49,412 nt of DNA, taken from Paludibacteraceae bacterium (lineage in GTDB: Bacteria > Bacteroidota > Bacteroidia > Bacteroidales > Paludibacteraceae). The notes under the pieces are model-generated. The model did no database searches. It worked only from the letters and a program-made list of their open reading frames with translations, and was not told the DNA's origin. The first letter of the stretch is position 1; each line of letters starts with the position of its first letter. The stretch spans positions 1 to 49,412 of the forward strand of contig JAEEMG010000013.1 of the NCBI GenBank assembly GCA_016283095.1, in the 5' to 3' direction. Of the stretch, positions 38,601-42,063 are shown one piece after another. A program made the position numbers and the translations under genes.

Positions 38601-40911
38601 TGAGAGATACAACTGGACTATGGGTGAGGTTTCTGGTGAGAACAATCAGTACATGACATCAAAACCTAAGTATAGTACTACTATATTCTTGACAGGTTAC
38701 GATTCATACGGATGTTCTGCTTCTGAGCCAATCGAAATCACAGTACGTGATACTCCGATGGTATTTATCGATTGTCCTAACACTTATGTCTGTGAGGGTG
38801 ATATCGCAACCCTAACTGCTACTGGTGCTGTCAACTACCAGTGGACTAAGGGAGTTCAGAGTTTGAGCGACGTCGTTACTCAGATGATCACTGAGGATCA
38901 GACATTGTTCGAGGTTGTCGGTACTGATATCAATGGATGTACATCAACTGCAAGAAGAGTTGTTAAGATGCAGGCTGCTCCTGTTCTTACAGTGACTGGT
39001 GATACCATTATTTGTGAGGGCGATAAACTTTCACTAAATGTGGCTGGTGCTGGTGCTAAGACATTCGAATGGGGTGATCGTTCTACAGGCAACAAGTTTA
39101 TTGATAAGCCTAAGCATGATACTATTTACTTCGTATCTGGAACATCACTTTACGGATGTACTTCAACTAAGTCGATCCCAGTGATTGTAAATCCTCTTCC
39201 AAGTATCAGTATCTATGGTAATGACAATATCTGTCAGGGTGACTCTACTACTCTATATGTACTTGGTGCTAAGAGCTATGTTTGGAGTTCAGGCGATAAG
39301 ACTGATACTATTACGGTTAAACCTCGTAAGAACGCAGTTTACCAGGTTACTGGTACTGATGAGAACGGATGTCAGGCTATGGAGAAGATCAATATCAATG
39401 TATTTGATATGCCAGATTTGTATGTACAGTCTTCTGCTGGTATCGTTTGTGAGGGTGATTCTGTTCAGTTGATCGCAAGAGTATCTAACGGAGAATTCGA
39501 TCAGTTCTATTGGAGTTCAAAGAAGGGTATCATGGGTAATACTTACGGTGATACAATTACAGCTCATGTGATGAAGGCTGATACATTCTATGTGACTGCT
39601 AAGAATGAGGTATGTACAAACACTGCAATGGGTGTTGTAGCTACTTATCCAAATCCGACTTTGAGTTACATTGGTGATTCTGTAGTATGTCAGGGTGCTC
39701 GTTTGCAGATGATTGCACAAGGTGCTTCTACATATGAGTGGGTATTGCCTGATTCTACTGTGGTTCCTAATTCGATCCTTGCTTTCATTCCTACAGAGCC
39801 AACTGTGTTGCCTATCAAGTTGATTGGACACTCTAACTCTTGTAGTACTGAAAAGATATTCCCAGTAACTGTTAATCCATCTCCTGTAATGTCTGTTTCT
39901 ATTACGGGTGGTGATGGACCTTCTGCTACTGAAGGATATGTATGTAAGGGTAGTGATTATTCAGTTGTAGCTTCTGGTGCTGACTCTTATTTGTGGAGTA
40001 CTGGTGATACTGTTGGAGAGATAAAGGGCACAAATCTTTTGACTCCTATGGCTTACACAGTTACTGGTTATAACTTCTACAACTGTGAGACTAAGGTTAA
40101 TGTTACAGTTCCTTTGATGACATTGCCTAAGATAAGAATCAATGCTAGTAAGACAGCAGTTTGTCCTGATCAGGGTGATACAATCAGATTCACTGCTACA
40201 GGTGCTGAGTCTTATGTATGGCATTCTTATCCACCTATCAGTGATATCGACAACAATCCTACTCTTGCTGAAATTTCAGCTGCTGTTTGGGATAGTGGTT
40301 ATGTTTATGTCTCTGGTACAGATACTAATATGTGTGTTGGTTATGATTCAGTTAGAATTAAGGTCCACACTCTTGAGCCAATCAAGTATGTAATCAACCC
40401 TACTTTGATTGATGAAAACTACAACACAGTTAGTATGTCAGGACGTACTCCTTCAAGTGAACTTTACAATGTCGATTGGACATGGGAGATCGCAGATGGT
40501 ACAGTCTTGAATGGTAAGGCTGTTAAGCATACATTCGATGTGCTTGAGGATTCATTCCTTGTTAGAGTTCATGCTAGAGACTGGAACGGATGTGTTTACG
40601 ATAGCTCAAGCCACATCTACAAGTGGAAGGATGTATGGGCTCCAGACAAGTTCACTCCAGATGGTAACGGCTTAAACGATAAGTTCCAGTTCGAGGGCGG
40701 TGATTGGATTTCTGAATTCGACTTCATCATTTACAACCGTCTTGGTGAGGTGGTATTTGAAGGTCACAGCTTGCGTGATGCTTGGGATGGAACATTCAAG
40801 GGTAAACAATGTTCTCCTGGAGTATACGGATGGACTTGCACATATAAGTCGACTGTAGGCTCTTACACTAAGAGCGGTGAGGAAAGAGGTAAGATTACAC
40901 TAATTAGATAA
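14323..40911 (+). CDS. Giant T9SS-sorted multi-Ig adhesin (SprB-like in design)
   Basis: A single uninterrupted frame of 8862 codons encodes a predicted surface protein near 0.95 MDa. Parts in order: an unusual leader of about 100 residues whose hydrophobic core is at 86-97 (VAVGAVLFGSAL) with cleavage expected near ASGQ; an N-terminal globular region to about 620, with patterns common on Bacteroidota T9SS proteins (LPRVFPGAEHSCRIG, EQMLYEFTKGDDDDF, FITRDC); about 83 Ig-like modules, each opening with a motif like VCPG or ICEGD, having a central YxW-type core and closing with a motif like DANGC; and a type-B T9SS sorting domain from residue 8773. Paired Cys in each module probably form disulfides. 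A PorP/SprF-family gene follows immediately. By analogy with SprB it could act in adhesion or gliding, but no ligand or motility role is shown by the sequence. No Shine-Dalgarno site is seen; ATGs at 14353, 14392 and 14455 are alternative starts. Confidence 0.96.
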   Translation: MENNKKNNIIMRKFLQKFVDWIAMLLRWLCVAPNDAVQCQHDTRMEKHRDVDARQERIEFISSELVKTQRLFAECKSFIRQRFKRVAVGAVLFGSALSASGQDQRNLGFAHGLDGWRLYYGAVLYKSTGSSSNCDAVTNGANACPYVYYWNYQDFLDGFQMMHNKVCPFSNDVNASGQPLRNYFSSCEPSGDGYAATTAQFYEISAESEIKKYYYDKVYQKTWDARTEQYRFYVIGKNSSSAGFGVYSDPNVNHYGNGLASKIHGEEIELPRVFPGAEHSCRIGACGHRISAGSKWVVDQTKSKASTNPFSTEFAVPSWKNEFEKTAAAEQMLYEFTKGDDDDFLMIHYLALSEAPEKTHYATGSPEFTIGAYSTSDQSVDLGLINVSGSGWNKLTCGDSKMTSFDMTCSQGHNYECSKIPGVSSDKQLITSLPNTGWYSTGSAPEIRNSESKGWRTLIYPLDALKKGDRIGLQFITRDCNYSSQKAGGHSCYMYFTCEVKKKSLIATICDADNGPLNATATKGYNAYIFGIKTDRGFQRLHGGVLTSNEFEITKTNEHSAYWRYIQSNGSEGTLVCYMASTVGELNKTTDQELNSNNDNCIVKAETHFGATDVEGTFVEKWTCPTGSDQEDGLNIEGLNLNYKRNNFATDPITDIQFFVKKKNGGSYPDVADWTIGASACSQVVDDKKVSLLFNAHRFVEANAYTETYTIKAILTSSAGCISVIEQDFTPAPALNPKFDVVGTCQYGDIRITNESHNSLGSTRYTATYYLNGNRLEDKTDLSALLLSNDVVTESANMAGVNEVYVIAKDENGCTYTSPTASVTLTSSPVVDLYINPDSYKQEIEVKNNITRTVTLEVCPGGKVKVTPFSTDQSSAASKYKFQWYDATNSITDPAVTATVGNAGTNSGVYTSGEKELGKGVHTLTVTADGGCKTTWTVYVQESAGKIILGDIAKVCPGDPLTIDVEGARSVLSVNFVVEETQGATPVKTVADFSWKSSSNQLTISKIADVSLYANAYQYYYEIEFINDDNCSEKKTFIPKNLAAPSVTYTVKNGSTEIGKTSSIDPTDNVTLWTAEPVCPGTVLTITLNNASADMTNYYVIKDAEGNSYGPTTSGRFSASDAYSFQYTVPAVAAGGEVIRFTVKTDGMNGNVAQCAITEKLAIQVKPTVQFDMAASASKITSVTSATLASNEKNTYCSGENFWFYVRPYNEAGELANATVKVQNTALLAQPSTVRETSFSNGVLGYGMSGAQSDVLGQYQTLRVSVTDDGCSSEGEYKVYVKPLPVVKTTKVFACPNSTFEVQLGDQGTANATVNEDNTIAKVDYAFQSTTNGTTTASQQSYDVTSLTQSFTAPVPVDGTTYSVGGVVTAKDGCTADFSADVNLYPTPIFDAKAVKISGETVSELGDDEVICQGAPYAIKLKNNSTTAVVFKVKDNFGNQVGADINVASGGERQTTTFIAPNERTTVAYTISCITDNGCEGTESHVSVKVGVKPTLDFAPVAAVCSDPNGGQTPVTVTAAIGATNTANAGTIDFDNGVTGTFTASTLEIKNPLLSLQSYDENRTYSATYTDGNGCQSDPVTVTLSQVATPIISAQVEKDNVCPNDNNRVLLDDASSDFSKGYRYKLYAAEKDGNNKYQINGTAIKSWVIGNTITSGNRTYGVIDLPRQSASGVYMYAVESENTVNGKVCRDTAFFEYKVNQLPTIDLVVYKNSVAAANEINNGDAVCPETPLIFQVKNTSYNVMSTDWTLSSDKQNGNAPATSLNDASTDINWVAMDRAGTETVTILAVNDECSADIRFQYGVSTPAALRITSSETKLPADGTTLFCEGDTRKKTLTASGTSSTFSDFVWKKEGDVATLSTENKLEIPAGDDIVYIVTAKDANGCEATAREIVKTVALPAITLNADPKIICSGEAVTLTSQKLPASYNIYGDNYSFKVRFDKDGDVATTADQTAFDLPISTLSDKATANVSSSNMTASTAYAYPQVTIDNGDVCVGGMASTTVKVIPSPAIVSVVKVRGAEANKKTNSETYMLCSSDAYTVEVNVKSDMFSGVNPSYTSATDFEISVDGVTKTVKGQNVAKFDMSATTGALTHSISITPIIDGNKRGACMAQGTISVDVYANPTIKLYTSNAQHTTNVDATASDGLAGAYLCASAGSPIGSVWINSFMTVDESTTMKTIEWAADNYSVPANNTQTSVEISRAVSGLKARITDNNGCVSDWSSPLAVELCEIAAPRVSVAKGCEGEAVSVILGDANSDVTTNNTLMNSMYTHYFLSYDNKTVERYLADDITDKDAQGRPYYSIPVAGVTTGTVFTASAYNSCGTTADYLSAECKSDPNTATATYNVSVTPQLKVTFQSLDNNEIDKVCPNTSFNVYVEVENFTSTVNLTDSEKVLDLELSYVDNGQTKVQRGSISFNTNDENTKKTFFEIRGGMDYIAGANTIQFTVTAKNYDGCEVTKTGTINILSRPTVKLVATKYTRVEGDDVYYCPGVECEIEARSTSDLKANSFTWYNATNNVTDVNTFGTEKTLIPTALTDYIDANGNSSYYVTAVSEATGCTSLPSNTLYLKKIPVPAFSAYADPNTVCSGDQTAIKIAGLADASAYKFNIITKLGVQTEGKDEQGNIVMKDTVRVGAMFSTTTGEPVYNIANYASNAPYGVRLTTPDGCISDVAVSVTPTDGPIIDWELFNYSKGKVVAAHIHEMESDANGIYVPKKNADGSYVVREDAEYAYANANHRNNVSYYVYADDDTPKEHPQFGHFCVGDVYYLYVRNVRSSQPNEPAILADTFSVNVKGIKKRNGKEFKTNLLDRWVALDYSQSPSKNTHFPAVSTDGIHISITDSCYYADGSTICPSVTTIDLDVKQLNPTVSVIGVPNYICKGEEFSFQVIGRATQGSHIVDAKVYTTGTIYQALDYVSGPEGSAGKFKANVSDNSNWSVTTDGNYVWNARRKDGGNTVTGDPGLKFKPDANTAYYARVWDNYGCASNQWGRTVNVYDVPSIKLDYADPACENSAIRVLVNPNNYSSYYFREYKKNADGKVVDMENNFINDKSQVVDASGNLVYALDANGEKIPDDETDDPDDYKLKSPHPFKEGYGTSNTGNIYGALTNEFYNYRYFNSSSNYKNGDEIVYQVYATIQRTNSDDGSIITCPSEIKQVEFTPDQNPKIKAAFYNEAGEIRTTFCPGEKVTIKVGLANGEYFLDKAQHKNETYKNHSVTYYSNYAKIPAINFNNIVHTTTVPLNATMAPFAGETESYHLLDDQFSFIAPETPGTYTIKVTDKVTQSYSCPKDTNIVFTIAARPSVSLVAIRGNVDPTDANHVYICEGDSAILQANSTTSNCTYNWYAIQNGGQLTDLKYDKDTVKFAPSEKSTTRLVKIVDGQGCESDFSNEIKVEVAPRPLITIDKAYEYVCPSTPATVDIIASGANNWQFFTTNQEHTDYGRLGNGETTNSKYSLSKTIAEFNNGVYTGYVGVENRDAESISFGCKNFAEYSLKEAKTPVLKLQALRKTGENSYTEISTPCEGEEYYVKVVDETADPNSDATLKATLVLKGVDGAADEEISLNSDLISVSSFTADRRKRFSVSGSNNYGDGTSCASNEYVLDVKVNKIPTFTLNATAACEKTKRTYTSNDGGNYGAGNGKTKFSVSNLVLDKVSNTTNKVVSYTWEIQGSEITHNSSSYEHTYLSNETEAVARVTVTDANGCSSIPVEKISPLMKRPRQIVAAEAKCIGDNQVKITNTLDPTCGFSTNEVDFWYRLYRADKANENDTINVLKKSLTQWMEGQSSTPRLQEFSGWKNAYPEHTFNTAVTGSMWACTRMRSVKSDNTCESEVECVLVQPSEKPTFTTVMKSGGYALNTENNTAKVCPSTPVVIEVNVTKFAAGCPEATITVKEANSTGHVIETKTVTSSSGIQTISLGNVTGNMDFIVEVSSSCGCLASDRYRINVLPTPTVSLVAEGSRIEDGYIYVCPNGTADLKALASSTVEITDYKWYENNSLHNSTSELLSGQGAGSYYVSVVDQNGCESSPSNTIVIEEVAVPTVSASAPEVVCEKTPFEINIDNPIDGITYVVYNPADDGTTSQTSARATIKKTENISSISVTIPSTYTFKSAADVFTVVAKNDRGCVSDPYQVKVEKAQKPSVTILAKKSGSPDTELTANLTVCPNDMVEFSLSNGATLYKGYTYTMTPSNTDVNVYGTNTERPTAQILDKKTVFTFSFESEAGCVSQGTYTVNVVSPKTLRITDNVVNRYDNKPIVCPGGKTDVTLTATNGIYVNWSNAGLPLASSAVTNDGHDPDVAATITFNPSVAQTYVFNGTDANGCAVTASYDILIANIVNMENIAVTLQPDDTPVTDLAVCENSTITLTASGSISNAKDGETIKNYDWFADEELKNPIGSGSSISDFMTIADDSRNAEGFYADIQDVKSYWVRATSNFGCVSGKMKTTVTIDRTPEIKFKNSSEPCIDTQIEIIPNTGSSNQYFTITNLTSGDVYENVLTAPFVPEKAGQSYNFKVEAQRGACKAVEYTSINAKPLPIIKLFDAETGLSFMDACPDVDNVTSEHYLKFTVDGGRVTDIPTVTGASLASATNTFTFGNNTYDGNETDAYYANYSRPTALNSSIKVTAKGSNGCETTAEFPITIKPTPNKPEVTVLRNGLPTSDKEFCEGDKVTVIAKSTNDNDKTVSFNNGGAYGNKNGAAFDPQSGTAVFEFDAVSNSVSSDQTIKVSATNEDNCNSSKESVTITVSDKLDLKINNEPAGSTVKACVGSKELLKVTAGGTLVNPADYSIEWFASDKSTSLSTNDTYEVEPDPVYSKTIWVKVKSKNALGCEEWTNITIAPVAVPSITIVAENSNTGKRVTSTSAESDSIVYCSGDASGLNISAIVPDGVTYKWDNGADNTDLINKGGWTSTQTNVLTVTYQTESGLVCETKREFKTVVKNKPKFGDGLANSTIPKYILTSVAADGSVITNPSMCEGDKVIINPNITSGDVVSYLWHNGATTPTLEVNITSHKKFEFKVIATTADGCSSELSDNFTPSFVPSFTLPTVYSCVGTPAKIKPNYGNNDNISFSYYDESGTTWLSDGDPVDGSYTIPQLNQHYRYTVVASSNGCTTVKKGEAYILSYPALEVNENVEVCKGQDAVLSIQNPASGVNYYWNSVGSSDNKTSFTVNVPDDQTKIVKVFAVKDYSVTYDAAPKCTTSKVITIEPKAVPDFAISSSAERLCPDGRMTFTINDASSSNTYVWKAYEYNATNGSRVGNAIDGFTQTLAANKAYVVNGLRTSTGYVEIVAEGSSENGCPFSTSMVLTQAEQQKLELVTVDRVNYTAGTAINLCSNTDAELAFTDGYNTYEFNGIPMSNNVYTYNESVNQNKSFRYTVTAKDQYGCPTTTATVDVNINVAPQIIAQDAISVCDGALADVQASSDKQLHWYYANSKNPTSWKDVVDDAGDPIVANVVVIHNIDEKDAGSYILVKGEYPDLKGTCSTVKQISLNVIDKPDVELSSTGSVCPGEPFSLSTKSEAGVAGADYYAKNWFTVDKDNSGKYINFNPTATTNQMLNSGERYYALVASSNELATCRDTFYIKYTAVNVPQFTDGNINNIDNLTESNGDPIPFQKRFCLGDDGIVLKVDNASTINWNEVRWYAGLNSNGEMITEAGSPVYGDHITVSPRATSNYYVEGTGENGCKVSALFTVKVNDAPNYVLSSSALNGKVCSGADLIVNAVNLNSAVQGTKFSWNNANVSTDSHLEIPQVTGPTEVRLVVSTDEGCSQELKATYGVIAAPTFKVDVPKNVCVNGDVVVTANVDGSVDPSDYVYSWSVNPAMTSDVKYGQTYTFDNVVANDGANGFKFYATVKDRNYGCTSEIEETSINVVTPGSPVINYVDKVCEGESTVIELTGTSKGSDLTGYTFWIKTPEMSEFFNEASMKHTTGSITSARRYEYYVQLVQGEANCKSAAASVVIGVESKPNIQVQEYGSPCSAQELTLKASAYGVDSNDIKWEANTTVGPDLTFTNEQGILKVTENSQNVTADKKFTQKQYVGNDITEVELTCSQTLNYKYKTYPLPQINVFEDKAKSSHCPGNSVYFDAEALTENLKSITWSGTGVFAYQTTSDTISSQHVYVTVPKDENIPVDNEGNKILHDTLFYTVSNDRCTNSGFKIFEIYPTPKFYLDEIDPIASPLGDNKTGSNGTPIKFCEGSKVVLEARPDATDGSKFTWRGGSVESGFTNEYTQPGTYEVSVVNDKGCTSNMIFTVEMELLPSLSTGIKGVNAKNNYCYVEGNDNGLVVDVATSKDAYCYVSLDEPDVPPFDDEHMKDPDDQEGWKQESNRGEFNPEKDTWVYAYAISNSDLKCVNKNHKWVEVHKSPIVSIIGDKVACSGNPLNLEATYSSPENAEAVNYAWIGEAISGMSGKQISAEGMSAGTKTVSVVVTDENQCQGQATVDVKVLSKPTIGLSVDGGAPNRRLKELKFCDGESKTVVPQCMGCDPEYQMNDFGWVFNEEDVVDANGNYTQNVTVSKRGNYTVYGSLVDADGNMLCEASAGFVATPIDKPTINVTGNTTICANDKIVLEGANITDYVYTWSGNTVSGYVGNRFECDPSTTGTTSVSLSVTDNSTTCTNSTTFEINTISAPSPNVTAPEIVCENGSSEFVIKDYLNEKDEPKYTNIKWTVWNNEQTESLPQTAEGTPKFNLQMTNKPLIVRLDLKSSDMQYPCASSIVYPVDVQMHQELQYQGDPVACQNSDVTLEVSKFGTDHIKPDANVSGQNNPYTWYLPDGSEVKTSDNQYTFHPEASGNYMVDVESGVCVDRLQFRLEVKSAPQAYPSYDKAVCNGGSTVLNVTPNNESGSMTYVWSNVDPDDPSKTVTTTTPTYKVTPVGEKTVYSVEITSDATKCSSFYEMPVEVRPSPSIIIDKTLGELEPCANSYGEAVADGAVRYQWYDITDPANEQLLGFGTSKRIYVANENVKVKVVGYDSIGCESKPIEATLTPTPDPDFTVTGSTESICAGQSITLNAKATDPTVLYQYSWYDPIRDITVDAAELTNYTLEKTTQFEVTGTSVTKHGTECSVKKAFLQMVDQLPELTIYGTQNVCDGTEYTFTATGAETYVWQHNNQNNEASFTTSFRYDAGSVAPVVVVGSNGKCSSTPTTYYVNVRRSPNLTFTGDSVVCGNNQASITAHSTVPNVTYYWSTESISAQTINPIVQPAYQVFPCTVTDPYGCTTTDSFKVNVVAAPKLLLNASYYDSPLLGGNIPYDSASSKFRVPFCDGDSLSLRLTGASTFEWVTLSNDTLSKDDVYKIRPSGPMTFTATGYLSGCQTQVDFVLDMNQKPTLFLLSDTVPCRGEAQDMVVAASGYGTLLYNWSMKEHNNRGFIENADSLHDVIAERPIEDSLNNIYSVAVKIQETGCTTTKEFHYGYVKSPEFQIDGERAACVGNSLSLKAVPDNADDKYSYTWTSEDGLINRTGDSISYTFRVSGKQPKIKVSAYDGGCRVFQDVELTGWESPALKAFALGQDVDGQVVVCENVPFNISIMDTATAMIKNWWIKGKDTVSNTSAVHVIANEAETYLGYARNTNGCESVIAVPVVVEYAPIATNRMGGDTTSICKLDTAVFDLQAVNVAEYTWDDAERTVGNVLKVSPAVTTRYLVNVKGTNGCERGQYFTVSVNNLPSVQFNTIGGVKGDNEAACLGSDYKLVVSPRINGDYSYLWDTKSGLDTLYLRANDMEPEKHVVNITDRVTGCKSKDSITIRTQELPTITVAGVTAVCRGEHMVLNAGGAANYYWMRGTDTLSKSATLQIDEVTSAGIYTAYGDDRGCVGKTEVPVTVRETPNVYLNSASAGVIEGNTVSLCDGTNNLELEVASSFVGGVDNSDLKYTWMNLSNEDKAVDQTLTIPSVSQNKDYMVKVSRISAPEACPGNITVSVRVLNTPRIYIKGDRNVCDNDYAELVPYGDFEDSFDNYVWKDNKGNSYGMEDTLKVLVTDTVTYTVTGYNTHTGCSNSISHTVNKINAPEVSLDIRGQQGTYVCSGKQFVVQAHGAFSYLWMRGKDTLSTQDAYGDTAKTQTTYYVEGFDANGCKNNATITVDVRPTPVIWTDGNKPICLGESLDLEAKGAERYNWTMGEVSGENNQYMTSKPKYSTTIFLTGYDSYGCSASEPIEITVRDTPMVFIDCPNTYVCEGDIATLTATGAVNYQWTKGVQSLSDVVTQMITEDQTLFEVVGTDINGCTSTARRVVKMQAAPVLTVTGDTIICEGDKLSLNVAGAGAKTFEWGDRSTGNKFIDKPKHDTIYFVSGTSLYGCTSTKSIPVIVNPLPSISIYGNDNICQGDSTTLYVLGAKSYVWSSGDKTDTITVKPRKNAVYQVTGTDENGCQAMEKININVFDMPDLYVQSSAGIVCEGDSVQLIARVSNGEFDQFYWSSKKGIMGNTYGDTITAHVMKADTFYVTAKNEVCTNTAMGVVATYPNPTLSYIGDSVVCQGARLQMIAQGASTYEWVLPDSTVVPNSILAFIPTEPTVLPIKLIGHSNSCSTEKIFPVTVNPSPVMSVSITGGDGPSATEGYVCKGSDYSVVASGADSYLWSTGDTVGEIKGTNLLTPMAYTVTGYNFYNCETKVNVTVPLMTLPKIRINASKTAVCPDQGDTIRFTATGAESYVWHSYPPISDIDNNPTLAEISAAVWDSGYVYVSGTDTNMCVGYDSVRIKVHTLEPIKYVINPTLIDENYNTVSMSGRTPSSELYNVDWTWEIADGTVLNGKAVKHTFDVLEDSFLVRVHARDWNGCVYDSSSHIYKWKDVWAPDKFTPDGNGLNDKFQFEGGDWISEFDFIIYNRLGEVVFEGHSLRDAWDGTFKGKQCSPGVYGWTCTYKSTVGSYTKSGEERGKITLIR
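16190..40620 (+). repeat. Tandem array of about 83 divergent Ig-like modules
   Basis: Counting module-closing Cys motifs (usually xNGC or xxGC) by eye gives 83, the first near 16480 and the last near 40587. Copies are strongly diverged at protein and DNA level, so this is an old protein-level repeat rather than a recent DNA tandem repeat. Modules resemble the Ig-like domains associated with CHU_C sorting domains in Bacteroidota, typically CxGxxxxL, then Y-x-W, then TxYxVxxxDxNGC. The average spacing is about 104 residues up to 34.95 kb and about 82 after it. Confidence 0.85.
40639..40908 (+). other. T9SS type-B sorting domain (gliding motility-associated C-terminal domain)
   Basis: The last 90 residues of the adhesin carry the full signature: APDKFTPDGNGLNDKF, then FDFIIYNRLGEVVFEG, then AWDGTFKGKQCSPGVYGW, ending in KITLIR. 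This CHU_C-type domain directs export through the type IX system; type-B cargo generally needs a PorP/SprF-family partner, and one is encoded directly downstream. Confidence 0.95.
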
Positions 40912-40925
40912 TGGAGGTTTTTGCA

Positions 40926-41945
40926 ATGAGAAAGTTAAGTGTTTTAATGTTGATGGCATCATTTGCCACTACAATTTTGGCTGACGAACCGGCTCAGGAA
41001 ATGGATTATACATTGAGTGGCCATGCAACTTCTCCATTCTCTCTTAATCCATGCTATGTAGGCGAATCAAACGCCTACAGAGCTGGCCTCAACTACCGTA
41101 TGCAATGGCCAAAACTTGAGAATGAGTATAGAACAATGCGTTTGACATATGACCAGAACTTTTATAAGTTAGTTAGTTCTGTCGGTGTCCACTATGTGTT
41201 CGATGGCCAGGCTGAGGATTATAAGAGCCATGAGTTGGGTCTTACTTATAGCCATAATATCAGAGTTACGGAAGGCCATTATGTACGTCTTGGTTTGACC
41301 GCCGCTGTTTTCATCAAGAAAGTTGGCGAGGACGGTGCGTATGGTGATCAATGGCAGAATGGATCAATACTAGACAATTCTTTGGAGGATGACAACATGA
41401 AAGAAAAGGCAGTGTTCCCTGACTTTACTTTTGGTGCTGCCTATGTGATGGAGAATATATTTAGTGCTGGTTTTGCTATTTATCATATCTCTGCTCCTAG
41501 ATATGGATTTGTAAATGATGATGCAATCGAATTGCCTCGTCGATATAATTTCCATGTCCGTTACATGCACAACCTAGAATCTTCAGCTGGTTTGTGGGGT
41601 AACAGAGGAAAGGCGGAAAACTATATCATGGGTACATTGAATTTCCAGCATCAGGGTGAATACAACATCGGTAGCGTCAATGTCGGTGCTTTTGTAAGCC
41701 ATATGATGCTTGGTGTAGCTTATCGTCATGATTTTCGTGATATGGAAGTGGATGGTGTGAAATATGCGAAACTGAACACTGTCTCTTTCATGATCGGTGG
41801 AAGTTATAAGGGCCTTCAGGCATACTATACTTACGATTTGTTTACATCTCGCAAGACAAACGGTTCATGGTCTCATGAATTCTCTATAGTGTATGCTATG
41901 GCTCCTAAACATTATCGTTACTCTTGTCCGGTTGTATACTGGTAA
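40926..41945 (+). CDS. PorP/SprF-family T9SS outer-membrane partner protein
   Basis: I start it at the ATG at 40926 (339 residues): GGAGGT lies 6 nt upstream, a rare clear Shine-Dalgarno in this window, and a signal peptide follows (MRKLSVLMLMASFATTILA). An ATG at 40911 overlaps the adhesin stop codon but only adds five residues before the signal. The mature protein begins with the family hallmark SPFSLNPCYVG and LNYRMQWPKL (usual form: NPA-x-x-G followed by R-x-QW), followed by barrel-like strands and a C-terminal SCPVVYW. In Flavobacterium, SprF is needed for surface delivery of SprB. The tight adhesin-partner arrangement strongly suggests that this protein serves the giant adhesin. A terminator follows at 41968. 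Confidence 0.92.
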   Translation: MRKLSVLMLMASFATTILADEPAQEMDYTLSGHATSPFSLNPCYVGESNAYRAGLNYRMQWPKLENEYRTMRLTYDQNFYKLVSSVGVHYVFDGQAEDYKSHELGLTYSHNIRVTEGHYVRLGLTAAVFIKKVGEDGAYGDQWQNGSILDNSLEDDNMKEKAVFPDFTFGAAYVMENIFSAGFAIYHISAPRYGFVNDDAIELPRRYNFHVRYMHNLESSAGLWGNRGKAENYIMGTLNFQHQGEYNIGSVNVGAFVSHMMLGVAYRHDFRDMEVDGVKYAKLNTVSFMIGGSYKGLQAYYTYDLFTSRKTNGSWSHEFSIVYAMAPKHYRYSCPVVYW

Positions 41946-41967
41946 TTTTGAGTGTCGAATCTGTTAT

Positions 41968-42002
41968 AAAAAGCAGTCGGGATTTTCCTGACTGCTTTTT
42001 GT
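41968..42002 (+). terminator. Terminator after the adhesin-PorP/SprF pair
   Basis: AAGCAGTC (41971-41978) pairs with GACTGCTT (41990-41997) around an 11-nt loop and is followed by a T-run. The flanking A-run makes it look usable in both directions. It closes the adhesin transcript. Confidence 0.85.
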
Positions 42003-42012
42003 TTTCCTTGCA

Positions 42013-42044
42013 TTTGCTTTTGGCGTAATTATTCTTTATTTTTG
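42013..42044 (+). promoter_or_regulatory. Promoter of the pdxA operon, Bacteroidota type
   Basis: TTTG (42013-42016), exactly 20 nt, then TATTTTTG (42037-42044) is a full consensus match, 19 nt before the pdxA start codon. The transcript leader must be very short, in line with the missing Shine-Dalgarno sequence. Confidence 0.75.
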
Positions 42045-42063
42045 TACCACTTAATGAATTTTT

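Noticed and set aside
16190-40620. Module array as a recent DNA tandem repeat or assembly artefact
   Set aside because: Reading through it, neighbouring modules differ strongly in both DNA and protein and I saw no long identical stretches, so collapse or expansion of identical repeats is unlikely.
40911-40925. ATG overlapping the adhesin stop as the start of the PorP/SprF gene
   Set aside because: It precedes the Shine-Dalgarno site and adds five residues before a normal signal peptide; 40926 is at the correct distance from GGAGGT.
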